A stretch of DNA of 64,000 nucleotides, taken from positions 2,204,001-2,268,000 of the forward strand of contig NZ_CP029190.1 of the NCBI RefSeq assembly GCF_008642295.1. Reading direction: 5' to 3'. Within the stretch, counting starts at the first letter, position 1; every line of letters starts with the position of its first letter. Shown here piece by piece: positions 28,086-37,031 of the stretch. The stretch comes from Streptomyces venezuelae. Lineage in GTDB: Bacteria > Actinomycetota > Actinomycetes > Streptomycetales > Streptomycetaceae. Position numbers and translations under genes: made by a program. The notes below the pieces were generated by a model, which saw nothing but the letters and a program-made list of their open reading frames with translations, was not told the origin of the DNA and searched no databases.

Positions 28086-28834
28086 TTCGTACCCTCCCCC
28101 GCGGCCTTGCGCCGCTGTTCCGCCCGCGCCTTGCGGTGGTCGTACGGCTGCGCGGGGGCCTTCTCGCCGCGCAGTTCCTCCAGCAGGGCCGTGATGGCGG
28201 CCATGATGACCTCGGTGGCCTCCCGGAGGACCTCCGGGGTGGGCTCGCGGTCGTAGAACTCGGAGAGGTCCACGGGCGGTCCGGCGAGGACCCGGAGGGT
28301 CTTGCGCGGGAACAGCCGGAACTTCTTCTCCTTGGCGTACGGGGGCATCGCGAGGTTGGCGCCCCACTGGGCCACCGGGATGACGGGGGCCTTGGTGAGC
28401 AGGGCGACCCGGGCGGCGCCGGTCTTGCCCTGCATGGGCCACTGGTCGGGGTCCCGGGTGAGAGTGCCCTCGGGGTAGAAGGCCACGCACTCCCCGTGCT
28501 CGATGGCGTCCACGGCGGCCCGGAACGCGTCCAGGGCGTTGGTGGTCTCGCGGTAGACGGGGATCTGGCCGGTGCCGTGGAGGATGGATCCGACGATGGG
28601 GGCCTTGAAGAGGGCGGCCTTGGCCAGCAGGCGGGGAACCCGGCCGCTGTTGTACTGGAAGTGCGCGTAGGACAGCGGGTCCAGATACGAGTTGTGATTG
28701 ACCGCGGTGATGAATCCGCCGTGGGCCGGAATGTGCTCCATTCCCCGCCAGTCCCGCTTGAACAGCACTACCAGCGGCGGTTTTGCGATGACCGCCGCCA
28801 GGCGGTACCAGAAGCCGATTCTGCGGCGGGACAC
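28082..28834 (-). CDS. 1-acyl-sn-glycerol-3-phosphate acyltransferase
   Basis: This PlsC-type acyltransferase attaches the second acyl chain in phosphatidic acid synthesis. The 250-residue protein has the catalytic NHNSYLD (HX4D) motif near residue 50, the [10 protein letters not shown] motif and [12 protein letters not shown] near 120. A membrane-proximal N-terminal helix ([18 protein letters not shown]) is present. The GTG at 28834 follows AGGAAGG; a longer frame to 28978 has no family features. It is coupled to gpsA. Confidence 0.9.
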   Translation of the reverse strand: MSRRRIGFWYRLAAVIAKPPLVVLFKRDWRGMEHIPAHGGFITAVNHNSYLDPLSYAHFQYNSGRVPRLLAKAALFKAPIVGSILHGTGQIPVYRETTNALDAFRAAVDAIEHGECVAFYPEGTLTRDPDQWPMQGKTGAARVALLTKAPVIPVAQWGANLAMPPYAKEKKFRLFPRKTLRVLAGPPVDLSEFYDREPTPEVLREATEVIMAAITALLEELRGEKAPAQPYDHRKARAEQRRKAAGEGTK

Positions 28835-29039
28835 TCGGACACCTTCCTCTAGGACCGGTGCGGTGGTGGGGCACCTGGTCGGCCGGACAAGTGTCGCCCC
28901 AGGTCCGGTCTCTGTCGAGAACACCGTACGCCCCGCTCGCGGCGGCGGGGCCCCGGGCTGCCGGGGCGGAGGTGACAATGGCGGGGGAATGCCGGGGGAA
29001 CGGCGGGCGGGTCATGGCGAGTGAGGGGCGGGTGGCGGG

Positions 29040-29873
29040 GTGGCGGCCGGCGACGGCGTCTGGAGTCTGGTGGTGCCGCTGAAGCCGCTCGCCGCGGCCA
29101 AGAGCCGTCTTGCGGCGGCGGCCGGACCGGACCGGGCCGGGCTCGCGCTGGCGTTCGCCCAGGACACCGTGGCAGCGGCGCTGGCCTGCGCGTCCGTACG
29201 GGATGTGGTGGTCGTCACGGACGATCCGCGGGCCGGTGCGGAACTGGCGCGGCTGGGCGCGCGGATCGTGCCGGACGTTCCGGGGGCGGGGCTCAACGCG
29301 GCCCTGGCCCACGGGGCGCGGATGGTCCGGACGGCCCGGCCGGCGGCTGCGGTGGCGGCGATGAACGCCGATCTGCCGTCCTTGCGGCCGGTGGAATTGC
29401 TACGGGTGCTCGAAAGGGCGGAGGTATTTCCCCGGGCATTTCTGCCGGATGCGGCAGGAATCGGAACGACCTTGCTTTCCGCTGCTCCGGGTGTGGAATT
29501 GGCCCCTGCGTTCGGCGGGCCCTCCCGGGCCCGGCATTCCGCTTCGGGGGCGGTGGAAATCGCACTCACGGACGTCGACAGCGTGCGCCGGGACGTGGAC
29601 ACGGGGGTGGATCTGCGGGCTGCCGCCGTCCTCGGGCTGGGCCGTCACACCGCCCGATACAGTGCGGGTATGCAGGCAACCGCGTACACGTACGACGAAC
29701 AGACCCACAGCGGCAGTGTGCTGCTCGACGACGGCACCCCGGTGCCCTTCGAGGCGCCGGCCTTCGAGGCGGGCGGGCTGCGTCTGCTGCGTCCGGGGCA
29801 GCGGGTGCGGATCGAGACGGACGGGGAGGGCAGCGCCCTGCGCATCACCCTGATCACCCTGCAGACGCTCTGA
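29040..29873 (+). CDS. cofC: CofC-type guanylyltransferase with C-terminal cold-shock-like domain
   Basis: CofC/FbiD activates 2-phospholactate or phosphoenolpyruvate with GTP in coenzyme F420 synthesis. Residues about 5-210 carry [52 protein letters not shown] and [11 protein letters not shown], matching CofC. Residues about 210-277 form an extra domain ([37 protein letters not shown]) that resembles a cold-shock/OB fold. No stop separates the two parts, but an internal ATG at 29670 could start the second part alone. The start codon is GTG at 29040; the ribosome-binding site is not clear. Confidence 0.8.
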   Translation: MAAGDGVWSLVVPLKPLAAAKSRLAAAAGPDRAGLALAFAQDTVAAALACASVRDVVVVTDDPRAGAELARLGARIVPDVPGAGLNAALAHGARMVRTARPAAAVAAMNADLPSLRPVELLRVLERAEVFPRAFLPDAAGIGTTLLSAAPGVELAPAFGGPSRARHSASGAVEIALTDVDSVRRDVDTGVDLRAAAVLGLGRHTARYSAGMQATAYTYDEQTHSGSVLLDDGTPVPFEAPAFEAGGLRLLRPGQRVRIETDGEGSALRITLITLQTL

Positions 29874-29910
29874 CCGCACTGCGAGCGCCCTGATCACGCC
29901 GGACGCACCG

Positions 29911-29945
29911 CGGGCGGGTCTCCCCGATGAGGGGAGACCCGCCCG
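29911..29945. terminator. Bidirectional terminator between cofC and hupS
   Basis: Perfect 15-base arms CGGGCGGGTCTCCCC (29911-29925) and complement (29931-29945) enclose GATGA. The two flanking genes converge here. Confidence 0.88.
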
Positions 29946-29963
29946 ACGTGTGTGACTGCTGCC

Positions 29964-30626
29964 CTACTTCTTGCGGGCGGTGGTCTTCTTCGCGGTGGTG
30001 GTCTTGCGCGCCGTCGTCTTCTTGGCGGGCGCCTTCTTCGCCACGGCCTTCTTGGCCGGGGCGGTCTTCTTGGCGGTGGTCTTCTTGGCCGCCGCCTTGG
30101 CCGGGGCCGCCTTCTTCGCAGCCGCGGTGGTCTTCTTGACCGCGGCCTTCTTGACGGCGGTGGTGGTCTTCTTGGCCGGTGCGGCCTTCTTGGCGACGAC
30201 CTTCTTGGCCGGTGCGGCCTTCTTCGCCGCGGCCTTCTTGGCGGTGGTGGCCTTCTTGGCCGCCGCCTTCTTGACCGTGGCGGAAGCACCGCCGGTCAGG
30301 CTGCCCTTGGGCGCCTTCTTGACCGCCACCTCGTCGCCCTTGGGGAGCTTCTTGGTGCCGCTGACCAGGTCTTTGAAGCCCTGACCTGCGCGGAAGCGCG
30401 GAACCGAGGTCTTCTTGACCCGGACGCGCTCACCCGTCTGCGGGTTGCGGGCGTAGCGGGCCGGACGGTCGACCTTCTCGAACGAGCCGAAGCCCGTGAC
30501 CGAGACCCGGTCGCCCGCGACGACCGCGCGGACCATCGCGTCGAGTACCGCGTCGACGGCGTCCGCGGCCTGCTGGCGTCCGCCGAGCTTGTCGGCAATC
30601 GCTTCTACGAGCTGCGCCTTGTTCAC
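29964..30626 (-). CDS. hupS: Nucleoid protein HupS (HU with lysine-rich tail)
   Basis: HupS is the second HU-type protein of Streptomyces and compacts spore DNA. Residues 1-92 form the HU fold ([62 protein letters not shown]). Residues about 110-220 form a histone-H1-like tail with repeated KKA, AKK and KKTT motifs, which are a feature of HupS. The tail is low in complexity but the frame is intact. A good promoter lies upstream. Confidence 0.94.
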   Translation of the reverse strand: MNKAQLVEAIADKLGGRQQAADAVDAVLDAMVRAVVAGDRVSVTGFGSFEKVDRPARYARNPQTGERVRVKKTSVPRFRAGQGFKDLVSGTKKLPKGDEVAVKKAPKGSLTGGASATVKKAAAKKATTAKKAAAKKAAPAKKVVAKKAAPAKKTTTAVKKAAVKKTTAAAKKAAPAKAAAKKTTAKKTAPAKKAVAKKAPAKKTTARKTTTAKKTTARKK

Positions 30627-30677
30627 GTCTTCCCCTTCGGAGACATCGCCAGAACGAATGTGTTCAAGCTATTTCGC

Positions 30678-30706
30678 ACGTTAGGCGGATATATACCGCA
30701 AATCAA
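30678..30706 (-). promoter_or_regulatory. hupS promoter
   Basis: On the minus strand TTGATT (30706-30701) and TAACGT (30683-30678) have a 17-base spacer, a reasonable housekeeping-type promoter. The spacer contains GCGG and CCGC around an A/T-rich core (30685-30699), which could bind a regulator. It begins 52 bases upstream of the hupS start. Confidence 0.5.
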
Positions 30707-30769
30707 ACACGAAACGGGCTAATCACCCTCCTGCCGCAACGATGAAGGTCGTTGCGGAGTTCCTTCGCA

Positions 30770-30997
30770 TCAGTCGCCTTCAGGGAATCGACCCTCGTCG
30801 AGGTCCTTCATCAACCTGTCCAGGCGCCTTGCCGCATCGGCGAGATCGTGCTTCGCCGCAGCCGTGACGACCAACAGCTTCCGGGTCAGCGTCATCCTTA
30901 CGCCCTCCGGGACTTGCAGTGCGCGCACCTTTGCGTGTGCTTCTTTCAGCCGGTCCGCGACGAGTTCGTAGAGCTCGAGTTGACTGTCGCGTTCCAT
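30770..30997 (-). CDS. Small conserved protein of unknown function
   Basis: This 75-residue protein starts MERDSQLELYELVADRLKEAHAKVRALQVPEGVRM and ends DLADAARRLDRLMKDLDEGRFPEGD. It is predicted to be mostly helical, with two amphipathic helices around a basic turn (TLTRKLLVVTAAAKH). I do not recognise the family. The ATG at 30997 has no strong ribosome-binding site visible; a longer frame to 31102 would run through the leuCD terminator. It lies between hupS and leuD. Confidence 0.7.
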   Translation of the reverse strand: MERDSQLELYELVADRLKEAHAKVRALQVPEGVRMTLTRKLLVVTAAAKHDLADAARRLDRLMKDLDEGRFPEGD

Positions 30998-31054
30998 GCA
31001 CAGATTGTGCCATCTGGGGCGAGTTGTCGCCTCACGGGGCCTCAACATACGGCT

Positions 31055-31082
31055 GTGCCCCCCGCCGGAGGGCGGGGGGCAC
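31055..31082 (-). terminator. Terminator of the leuCD operon
   Basis: Arms GTGCCCCCCGCC (31055-31066) and GGCGGGGGGCAC (31071-31082) are perfectly complementary around GGAG. It lies 52 bases past the leuD stop. Confidence 0.83.
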
Positions 31083-31134
31083 AGTGCCGGGAGAGCGATC
31101 ACCCGGGAGCGAATAAGCCCTGATCAGGCCGGAA

Positions 31135-31728
31135 TCAGGCCTGGAGGGTACGGGGCTTGTAGGAGGGCCGGGCGCTTTCGTACGTGGCGATGTCCGCTTC
31201 GTTCTGAAGGGTGAGCGAGATGTCGTCCAGACCCTCCAGCAGACGCCAGCGGGCGTTGTCGTCGAGCTCGAACTCGGCCTCGATGCCTGCCGCGCGGACC
31301 TGCCGGGCGACCAGGTCGACGGTGATCTCGGCGGTCGGGTCGGCCTCGGTCAGCTCCCACAGCCGGTCCACCGTCTCCTGCGGCAGCACCACGGTCAGCA
31401 GACCGTTCTTCAGCGAGTTGCCGCGGAAGATGTCCGCGAAGCGGGAGGAGATGACCGTCTTGAAGCCGAAGTTCTGCAGGGCCCAGACGGCGTGCTCGCG
31501 GGAGGAGCCGGTGCCGAAGTCGGGGCCGGCGACCAGCACGGTCGCACCCTGGCGCTCGGGGCGGTTCGTGACGAACTCGGGGTCCTTGCGCCAGGCCTCG
31601 AAGAGCCCGTCCTCGAACCCGTCACGGGTGATCTTCTTCAGCCAGTGGGCCGGGATGATCTGGTCGGTGTCGACGTTGCTGCGGCGCAGCGGGACGGCCC
31701 GGCCGGTGTGGGTGGTGAAGGCTTCCAT
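31135..31728 (-). CDS. leuD: 3-isopropylmalate dehydratase small subunit
   Basis: LeuD completes the isomerase active site of isopropylmalate isomerase in leucine synthesis. The 197 residues show [54 protein letters not shown] and [16 protein letters not shown]. It follows leuC by 4 bases, so leuCD form one operon ending at the terminator at 31055-31082. Confidence 0.96.
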   Translation of the reverse strand: MEAFTTHTGRAVPLRRSNVDTDQIIPAHWLKKITRDGFEDGLFEAWRKDPEFVTNRPERQGATVLVAGPDFGTGSSREHAVWALQNFGFKTVISSRFADIFRGNSLKNGLLTVVLPQETVDRLWELTEADPTAEITVDLVARQVRAAGIEAEFELDDNARWRLLEGLDDISLTLQNEADIATYESARPSYKPRTLQA

Positions 31729-31732
31729 GGTT

Positions 31733-33163
31733 TCAGACTCCGGCGGTCGCGGGGGCGGGGGCGTCGGTCAGATCTGCGGGCGAGGCCAGGTGGCCCAGCA
31801 CCGCGGTGGCCGCGGCCACCTGCGGGGAGACCAGGTGGGTGCGTCCGCCCTTGCCCTGCCGGCCCTCGAAGTTGCGGTTGGAGGTGGACGCGGAGCGCTC
31901 ACCGGGGGCCAGTTGGTCGGGGTTCATCCCCAGACACATCGAGCAGCCCGCGTGCCGCCATTCGGCGCCGGCCTCGGTGAAGACCTTGTCCAGGCCCTCC
32001 TCGACGGCCTGCAGGGCGACCCGGACCGAGCCGGGAACGACCAGCATCCGTACGCCGTCGGCGACTTTGCGGCCCCTGATGATGCCGGCCACGGCCCGCA
32101 GGTCCTCGATCCGCCCGTTGGTGCAGGAACCTACGAAGACGGTGTCGACCCTGATGTCGCGCAGCGGCTGCCCGGCGGTCAACCCCATGTATTCCAGGGC
32201 CTTTTCGGCGGCCAGGCGCTCCGAAGCGTCCTCGTACGAAGCCGGGTCGGGGACGTTGGCGGACAGCGGCGCGCCCTGGCCCGGGTTGGTGCCCCAGGTG
32301 ACGAACGGGGACAGCGCGGAGCCGTCGATGACGACCTCGGCGTCGAAGACCGCGTCCTCGTCGGTGCGCAGGGTCTTCCAGTAGGCGACCGCCGCGTCCC
32401 AGTCGGCGCCCCGGGGGGCGTGGTCTCGCCCTTCCAGGTAGTCGAAGGTGGTCTGGTCGGGGGCGATCATGCCCGCCCGGGCGCCGGCCTCGATCGACAT
32501 GTTGCAGATGGTCATCCGGGCTTCCATCGAGAGCTTCTCGATGGCCGCGCCGCGGTATTCCAGGACATAGCCCTGGCCGCCGCCGGTGCCGATCTTGGCG
32601 ATGATCGCCAGGATCAGGTCCTTGGCGGTGACGCCCTCGGCCAGCTCCCCGGTGACCGTGATGGCCATGGTCTTGGGGCGGGCCAGCGGGAGCGTCTGGG
32701 TGGCCAGTACGTGCTCGACCTGGCTGGTGCCGATGCCGAAGGCCAGCGCGCCGAAGGCGCCGTGGGTGGAGGTGTGGGAGTCACCGCAGACCACGGTGGT
32801 GCCGGGCTGGGTCAGTCCCAGCTGCGGTCCCACCACGTGGACCACACCCTGCTCGACGTCACCCAGCGAATGCAGCCGGACACCGAATTCCGCGCAGTTG
32901 CGGCGCAGCGTCTCCAGCTGGGCCCGGGAGACCGGGTCCGCGATCGGCTTGTCGATGTCGAGGGTCGGGGTGTTGTGGTCCTCGGTGGCGATGGTCAGGT
33001 CCAGGCGCCGGACCTTGCGGCCGGCCTGCCGCAGCCCGTCGAAGGCCTGCGGGCTGGTCACCTCGTGCAGCAGGTGCAGATCGATGAAGAGGAGGTCGGG
33101 CTCGCCCTCTGCGCGCCGGACGACGTGATCGTCCCAGACCTTCTCCGCGAGTGTCCTACCCAT
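31733..33163 (-). CDS. leuC: 3-isopropylmalate dehydratase large subunit
   Basis: LeuC is the iron-sulfur subunit of isopropylmalate isomerase. The 476-residue aconitase-family protein has [59 protein letters not shown], the cluster cysteine in [15 protein letters not shown], and [12 protein letters not shown] with two more cysteines. The start follows GGAGGGAAAGCG. It is divergent from ndgR, the known regulator of this operon in Streptomyces. Confidence 0.96.
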   Translation of the reverse strand: MGRTLAEKVWDDHVVRRAEGEPDLLFIDLHLLHEVTSPQAFDGLRQAGRKVRRLDLTIATEDHNTPTLDIDKPIADPVSRAQLETLRRNCAEFGVRLHSLGDVEQGVVHVVGPQLGLTQPGTTVVCGDSHTSTHGAFGALAFGIGTSQVEHVLATQTLPLARPKTMAITVTGELAEGVTAKDLILAIIAKIGTGGGQGYVLEYRGAAIEKLSMEARMTICNMSIEAGARAGMIAPDQTTFDYLEGRDHAPRGADWDAAVAYWKTLRTDEDAVFDAEVVIDGSALSPFVTWGTNPGQGAPLSANVPDPASYEDASERLAAEKALEYMGLTAGQPLRDIRVDTVFVGSCTNGRIEDLRAVAGIIRGRKVADGVRMLVVPGSVRVALQAVEEGLDKVFTEAGAEWRHAGCSMCLGMNPDQLAPGERSASTSNRNFEGRQGKGGRTHLVSPQVAAATAVLGHLASPADLTDAPAPATAGV

Positions 33164-33272
33164 CGCTTTCCCTCCGGCCGGCTGGTTGTGCCGGCACTCC
33201 TAGAGATCCCGGACCCAGTGGTTCGTGTGCCCGCACATACAGACTGGCGGGTTCTTGGAAAAATTGAACTTG

Positions 33273-33291
33273 CGTTTCACAGTGTGAGACG
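33273..33291. promoter_or_regulatory. Palindrome between leuC and ndgR
   Basis: CGTTTCACAGTGTGAGACG has 9-base arms with one mismatch around a single central base. It lies in the divergent region, 14 bases before the ndgR ATG. It is a candidate NdgR (IclR-type) site controlling both genes; this is inferred from position. Confidence 0.5.
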
Positions 33292-33304
33292 TGAATATCG
33301 TTGC

Positions 33305-34021
33305 ATGGACAACTCTAGCGGCGTCGGCGTTCTCGACAAGGCAGCTCTGGTATTGAGCGCACTGGAGTCCGGTCCGGCCACCCTCGCCGGGCTGGTCGCG
33401 GCGACAGGGCTCGCACGACCCACGGCACATCGCCTGGCCGTGGCACTGGAACACCACCGGATGGTGGCGAGGGACATGCAGGGCCGGTTCATCCTCGGCC
33501 CGCGGCTGGCGGAGCTCGCCGCCGCGGCCGGCGAGGACCGCCTGCTGGCCACGGCGGGACCGGTACTCACCCACCTCCGTGATGTGACCGGGGAGAGCGC
33601 ACAGCTCTACCGCCGGCAGGGGGACATGCGGATCTGCGTGGCGGCGGCCGAACGGCTGTCGGGCCTGCGGGACACCGTCCCGGTGGGCTCCACGCTCCCG
33701 ATGAAGGCCGGCTCGGCCGCCCAGATCCTGATGGCCTGGGAGGAGCCGGAGCGGCTCCACCGCGGCCTCCAGGGCGCGCGCTTCACGGCGACGGCCCTGT
33801 CGGGCGTACGGCGCCGGGGCTGGGCCCAGTCGATCGGCGAGCGGGAGCCCGGTGTGGCCTCCGTCTCGGCGCCGGTCCGCGGCCCCTCGAACCGCGTGGT
33901 GGCCGCCGTGTCGGTCTCCGGACCGATCGAGCGGCTGACCCGCCACCCGGGCCGGATGCACGCCCAGGCGGTCATCGACGCCGCTGCCCGGCTGACCGAG
34001 GCGTTGCGCCGCTCCGGCTGA
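33305..34021 (+). CDS. ndgR: IclR-family regulator NdgR
   Basis: NdgR is an IclR-type regulator of amino-acid metabolism in Streptomyces, including the leucine genes. The 238-residue protein has an N-terminal winged helix (SGVGVLDKAALVLSALESGPATLAGLVAATGLARPTAHRLAVALEHHRMV) and a C-terminal effector domain beginning VLTHLRDVTGESAQLYRRQGDMRICVA. The ATG at 33305 is divergent from leuC across 141 bases. Assignment rests on both the sequence pattern and the leuC-ndgR arrangement. Confidence 0.9.
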   Translation: MDNSSGVGVLDKAALVLSALESGPATLAGLVAATGLARPTAHRLAVALEHHRMVARDMQGRFILGPRLAELAAAAGEDRLLATAGPVLTHLRDVTGESAQLYRRQGDMRICVAAAERLSGLRDTVPVGSTLPMKAGSAAQILMAWEEPERLHRGLQGARFTATALSGVRRRGWAQSIGEREPGVASVSAPVRGPSNRVVAAVSVSGPIERLTRHPGRMHAQAVIDAAARLTEALRRSG

Positions 34022-34178
34022 TCCCGTCCCGTTCCACTCACTCCCCCGGGTCCGGGGGCGCGTACGACGCCGCACACGTCCGAACTCGCGCCTCCGGGCC
34101 CGTACTTCTGGTGCGCACACCGGCCGGACATGCGGAGAAGCCCCCCGCGACCATGTCGCGAGGGGCTTCTCCTGTGCG

Positions 34179-34251
34179 TACCCCCGACCGGATTCGAACC
34201 GGCGCTACCGCCTTGAGAGGGCGGCGTGCTAGGCCGCTACACAACGGGGGC
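34179..34251 (-). tRNA. tRNA-Glu (CTC), copy 1
   Basis: On the minus strand the 73-base gene starts GCCCCCG and has anticodon CTC in the loop CTCTCAA, T-loop TTCGAAT and a 3' end CGGGGGT plus discriminator A. No CCA is encoded. It is the last gene of the cluster in transcription order. Confidence 0.96.
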
Positions 34252-34266
34252 TTGCTTGTTACTGCG

Positions 34267-34338
34267 CTGGGCTACCAGGACTCGAACCTAGAACAAAGGA
34301 ACCAGAAACCTTCGTGTTGCCAATTACACCATAGCCCA
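34267..34338 (-). tRNA. tRNA-Gln (CTG), variant A
   Basis: 72 bases; acceptor TGGGCTA pairs with TAGCCCA, discriminator G. The anticodon CTG is within TTCTGGT. It differs from variant B (34599-34670) by paired changes in the acceptor and anticodon stems. No CCA is encoded. Confidence 0.96.
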
Positions 34339-34361
34339 ATGAGGTCTAGACCAGACCACAG

Positions 34362-34434
34362 TACCCCCGACCGGATTCGAACCGGCGCTACCGCCTTGAG
34401 AGGGCGGCGTGCTAGGCCGCTACACAACGGGGGC
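34362..34434 (-). tRNA. tRNA-Glu (CTC), copy 2
   Basis: 73 bases, identical to the copy at 34179-34251. Anticodon CTC, no encoded CCA. Confidence 0.96.
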
Positions 34435-34496
34435 CCTAGCGATCCTGCATCAAGACGTCCGGGAGCTACCCAAGGAGATCTTGCGGGAAGGATCTG

Positions 34497-34569
34497 TACC
34501 CCCGACCGGATTCGAACCGGCGCTACCGCCTTGAGAGGGCGGCGTGCTAGGCCGCTACACAACGGGGGC
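34497..34569 (-). tRNA. tRNA-Glu (CTC), copy 3
   Basis: 73 bases, identical to the other two tRNA-Glu copies. Anticodon CTC, no encoded CCA. Confidence 0.96.
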
Positions 34570-34598
34570 AAAGCACTGCGTCAATCATTTGCACTGCG

Positions 34599-34670
34599 CT
34601 GGGGTACCAGGACTCGAACCTAGAATAAGGGAACCAGAAACCCTCGTGTTGCCAATTACACTATACCCCA
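34599..34670 (-). tRNA. tRNA-Gln (CTG), variant B
   Basis: 72 bases and first in the cluster. Acceptor TGGGGTA pairs with TACCCCA. Anticodon CTG lies in TTCTGGT, no encoded CCA. It keeps the same pairing as variant A through compensatory substitutions. Confidence 0.96.
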
Positions 34671-34756
34671 CCAAAAGTCAAGCCCTTGTCGGAACTTTCT
34701 TTTGAGTGGCGCCTCCGTCCGGCCTTTCGGCCCGCTCCGGCGGCGCAGAAAGAACA

Positions 34757-35485
34757 TTACCGGATGCCTGACCGTGCTCCAAAACGGGTATCCCCGGCCA
34801 GCACCCCGGGGAGCTGGGCAAGCCCGCCGATCCGGTGCACTCCCTCCGGCCCCGCACCGCGCCCGCCGTCCCGGTCCAGCCATACGGCGAGCAGCCCGGC
34901 ATCGCGGGCCCCGCGGGCGTCGATCTCCGGCTGGTCCCCCACGTAGGCCACCTCCCCGGCCTCCAGCCCCATGGCCGCACAAGCGGCCCTGAAGGCCCCG
35001 GCCTGAGGCTTGCTGATCCCCAGCTCGGCGGCGCACACCAGCACCTCGAAGCGGTCGCGCAGGCCCAGCCGGCGCAGTTTGGGGTCCTGGTTGGCGCTGC
35101 TGGAGTTGGTGAGCACCCCGTGCCGGTAGCCGGCCGCCAGGGCGTCCAGGGCGGGCAGCACGTCCGGGAACACCTTCCAGGCGGCCTGGTAGTGCGCCAC
35201 GTACCGGTCGAACCAGGCGTCGGCCTCCGCCTCGGTCAGATCCGGCTGCCGGAGGAAGTCACGCACCCGGTCCCGCCGCTGCTCCTGGAAGCCGGTCTCG
35301 CCGGCGGCGAAACGCGCCCAGTTCCGCTCGGTGAGCTCGCGCCACAGCGCCAGTGCCTCGGCCGGGGTGCCGTACCGGTCCCCCAGGCCCTCCTCGGCCA
35401 GGTGCTGCGCGAGTCCGGCGGTGTCGGCCCCCGTGTAGTCGAACAGGGTGTCGTCGATGTCCCACAGCACGGCGCGGATCGGCAT
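34757..35485 (-). CDS. HAD-superfamily hydrolase
   Basis: This 242-residue phosphatase-like protein has the HAD motif I LWDIDDTLFDYTG at residues 7-19 (nucleophile Asp9, acid Asp11), motif II VLTNSSSANQ near 123, the conserved lysine in GISKPQAGAF and motif III YVGDQPEIDARGARDAG near 190. A helical cap lies between motifs I and II, the arrangement of subfamily I. The substrate is unknown. It sits between gltX and the tRNA cluster. Confidence 0.87.
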   Translation of the reverse strand: MPIRAVLWDIDDTLFDYTGADTAGLAQHLAEEGLGDRYGTPAEALALWRELTERNWARFAAGETGFQEQRRDRVRDFLRQPDLTEAEADAWFDRYVAHYQAAWKVFPDVLPALDALAAGYRHGVLTNSSSANQDPKLRRLGLRDRFEVLVCAAELGISKPQAGAFRAACAAMGLEAGEVAYVGDQPEIDARGARDAGLLAVWLDRDGGRGAGPEGVHRIGGLAQLPGVLAGDTRFGARSGIR

Positions 35486-35500
35486 GTGACCGACCTTACG

Positions 35501-35539
35501 CCGTGGGGGCGGCAGCCGGTACGGCTGCCGCCCCCACGG
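35501..35539 (-). terminator. Terminator of gltX
   Basis: Perfect 18-base arms CCGTGGGGGCGGCAGCCG (35501-35518) and complement (35522-35539) enclose GTA. It separates gltX from the HAD gene. Confidence 0.88.
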
Positions 35540-35555
35540 GAGGTGCGGACGGGGC

Positions 35556-37031
35556 TCAGGCGGCGAGCTTCGCCAGGGCCGCGTCGATCCGGGCCAGGGA
35601 ACGCTCCCGGCCCAGGATCTCCAGGGACTCGAACAGCGGCAGGCCGACCGTACGGCCGGTGACGGCCACCCGGACCGGCGCCTGGGCCTTGCCGAGCTTG
35701 AGGCCGTGGGTCTCGCCCGCGGTGAGAACGGCCTGCTTGAGGGACTCGGGGTCGCTCCAGTCGGCGGCGGCGAGGTTCTCGCGGGCCGTGGTCAGCAGGG
35801 CCGCCGGCTCGCCCTTCATCGCCTTGTCCCACGAGGCCTGGTCCGCCACCGGCTCCTTCAGGAACAGGAAGTCGACGTTGGCGGTGATGTCCGACAGGAC
35901 GGTCACCCGGGTCTGGGCGTACGGCGCGATGCGCTCCCAGGCCGCGGCGTCGAAGTCCTCGGGGGCCCAGTTCGCGTGCGGGGCCTGCAGCCACGGGGTG
36001 CAGGCGTCCGCGAAGGCCTTCGGGTCCAGCATCCGGATGTGGTCGGCGTTGATGGACTCGCACTTCTTCAGGTCGAAGCGGGCCGGGTTGGCGTTCACGT
36101 CCGGGATGTCGAACTTCGCGACCATCTCGTCCATCGTGAAGATGTCCTGGTCCTTGGAGAAGGACCAGCCCAGGAGCGAGAGGTAGTTCAGCAGGCCCTC
36201 GGGCAGGAAGCCGCGCTCGCGGTAGAGGTTGAGCGAGGACTCCGGGTCGCGCTTGGAGAGCTTCTTGTTGCCCTCGCCCATCACGTACGGCAGGTGGCCG
36301 AAGGAGGGGATGCCGGTGGCGATGCCCAGCTCCATCAGCGCCTTGTACAGGGCGATCTGGCGGGGGGTGGAGGACAGCAGGTCCTCGCCGCGCAGTACGT
36401 GGGTGATCTGCATGAGCGCGTCGTCGACCGGGTTGACCAGGGTGTACAGCGGGGCGCCGTTGGCCCGGACGATGCCGTAGTCCGGCACGTTGTCCGGGGT
36501 GAAGGTCATCTCGCCGCGGACCAGGTCGGTGAAGGTGATCGGCTCGTCGGGCATCCGGAAGCGCACGATCGAGGTCCGGCCCTCGGCCTCGTACGCGGCC
36601 TTCTGCTCCTCGGTCACCACCCGGCACATGCCGTCGTAGCCGGAGGGCCGGCCCTCGCGGCGGGCGAGCTCGCGGCGCTCGTCCAGCTCTTCCGCGGTGC
36701 AGTAGCAGCGGTAGGCGTAGCCGCCGTCGAGCAGCCGCTGGGCGACGTCCTTGTAGAGGTCCATCCGCTGGGACTGGCGGTACGGGGCGTGCGGTCCGCC
36801 GACCTCGGGGCCCTCGTCCCAGGTGAAGCCGAGCCACTTCAGGGAGTCGAGCAGCTGCTCGTACGACTCCTCGGAGTCGCGGGCCGCGTCGGTGTCCTCG
36901 ATGCGGAAGACGAACGTACCGCCGTGGTGGCGGGCGAAGGCCCAGTTGAAGAGGGCCGTGCGGACCAGACCCACGTGGGGGTTGCCGGTCGGCGAGGGAC
37001 AGAAACGTACGCGGACGTTCGCGTTAGCCAC
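35556..37031 (-). CDS. gltX: Glutamyl-tRNA synthetase
   Basis: GltX charges tRNA-Glu. The 491-residue class I synthetase carries a HIGH-like motif in CPSPTGNPHVGLVRTALFNWAFA, FRIEDTDAARDSEESYEQLLDSLKWLG, and KKLSKRDPESS (the KMSKS loop) near 245. In actinobacteria a non-discriminating enzyme may also charge tRNA-Gln; no glutaminyl-tRNA synthetase is seen here. Three tRNA-Glu and two tRNA-Gln genes lie just downstream. The frame overlaps the FAH-family gene by 8 bases. Confidence 0.96.
   Translation of the reverse strand: MANANVRVRFCPSPTGNPHVGLVRTALFNWAFARHHGGTFVFRIEDTDAARDSEESYEQLLDSLKWLGFTWDEGPEVGGPHAPYRQSQRMDLYKDVAQRLLDGGYAYRCYCTAEELDERRELARREGRPSGYDGMCRVVTEEQKAAYEAEGRTSIVRFRMPDEPITFTDLVRGEMTFTPDNVPDYGIVRANGAPLYTLVNPVDDALMQITHVLRGEDLLSSTPRQIALYKALMELGIATGIPSFGHLPYVMGEGNKKLSKRDPESSLNLYRERGFLPEGLLNYLSLLGWSFSKDQDIFTMDEMVAKFDIPDVNANPARFDLKKCESINADHIRMLDPKAFADACTPWLQAPHANWAPEDFDAAAWERIAPYAQTRVTVLSDITANVDFLFLKEPVADQASWDKAMKGEPAALLTTARENLAAADWSDPESLKQAVLTAGETHGLKLGKAQAPVRVAVTGRTVGLPLFESLEILGRERSLARIDAALAKLAA

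Noticed and set aside
29964-30300. Direct repeats in hupS as a mobile or CRISPR-like array
   Set aside because: The repeats are degenerate codons for lysine/alanine motifs with no fixed spacer.
29952-30722. Long plus-strand frame over hupS
   Set aside because: It is the reverse of the lysine/alanine repeat tail of hupS; composition is an artefact of GC-rich DNA.
33200-33238. Small frame MCGHTNHWVRDL upstream of leuC as a leucine leader peptide
   Set aside because: It has only one Leu codon, no ribosome-binding site and no terminator hairpin before leuC, so no attenuator is supported.
34111-34623. Open frame with three repeats of TPDRIRTGATALRGRRARP
   Set aside because: It is the antisense reading of three identical tRNA-Glu genes; the repeat comes from the tRNAs, not a protein.
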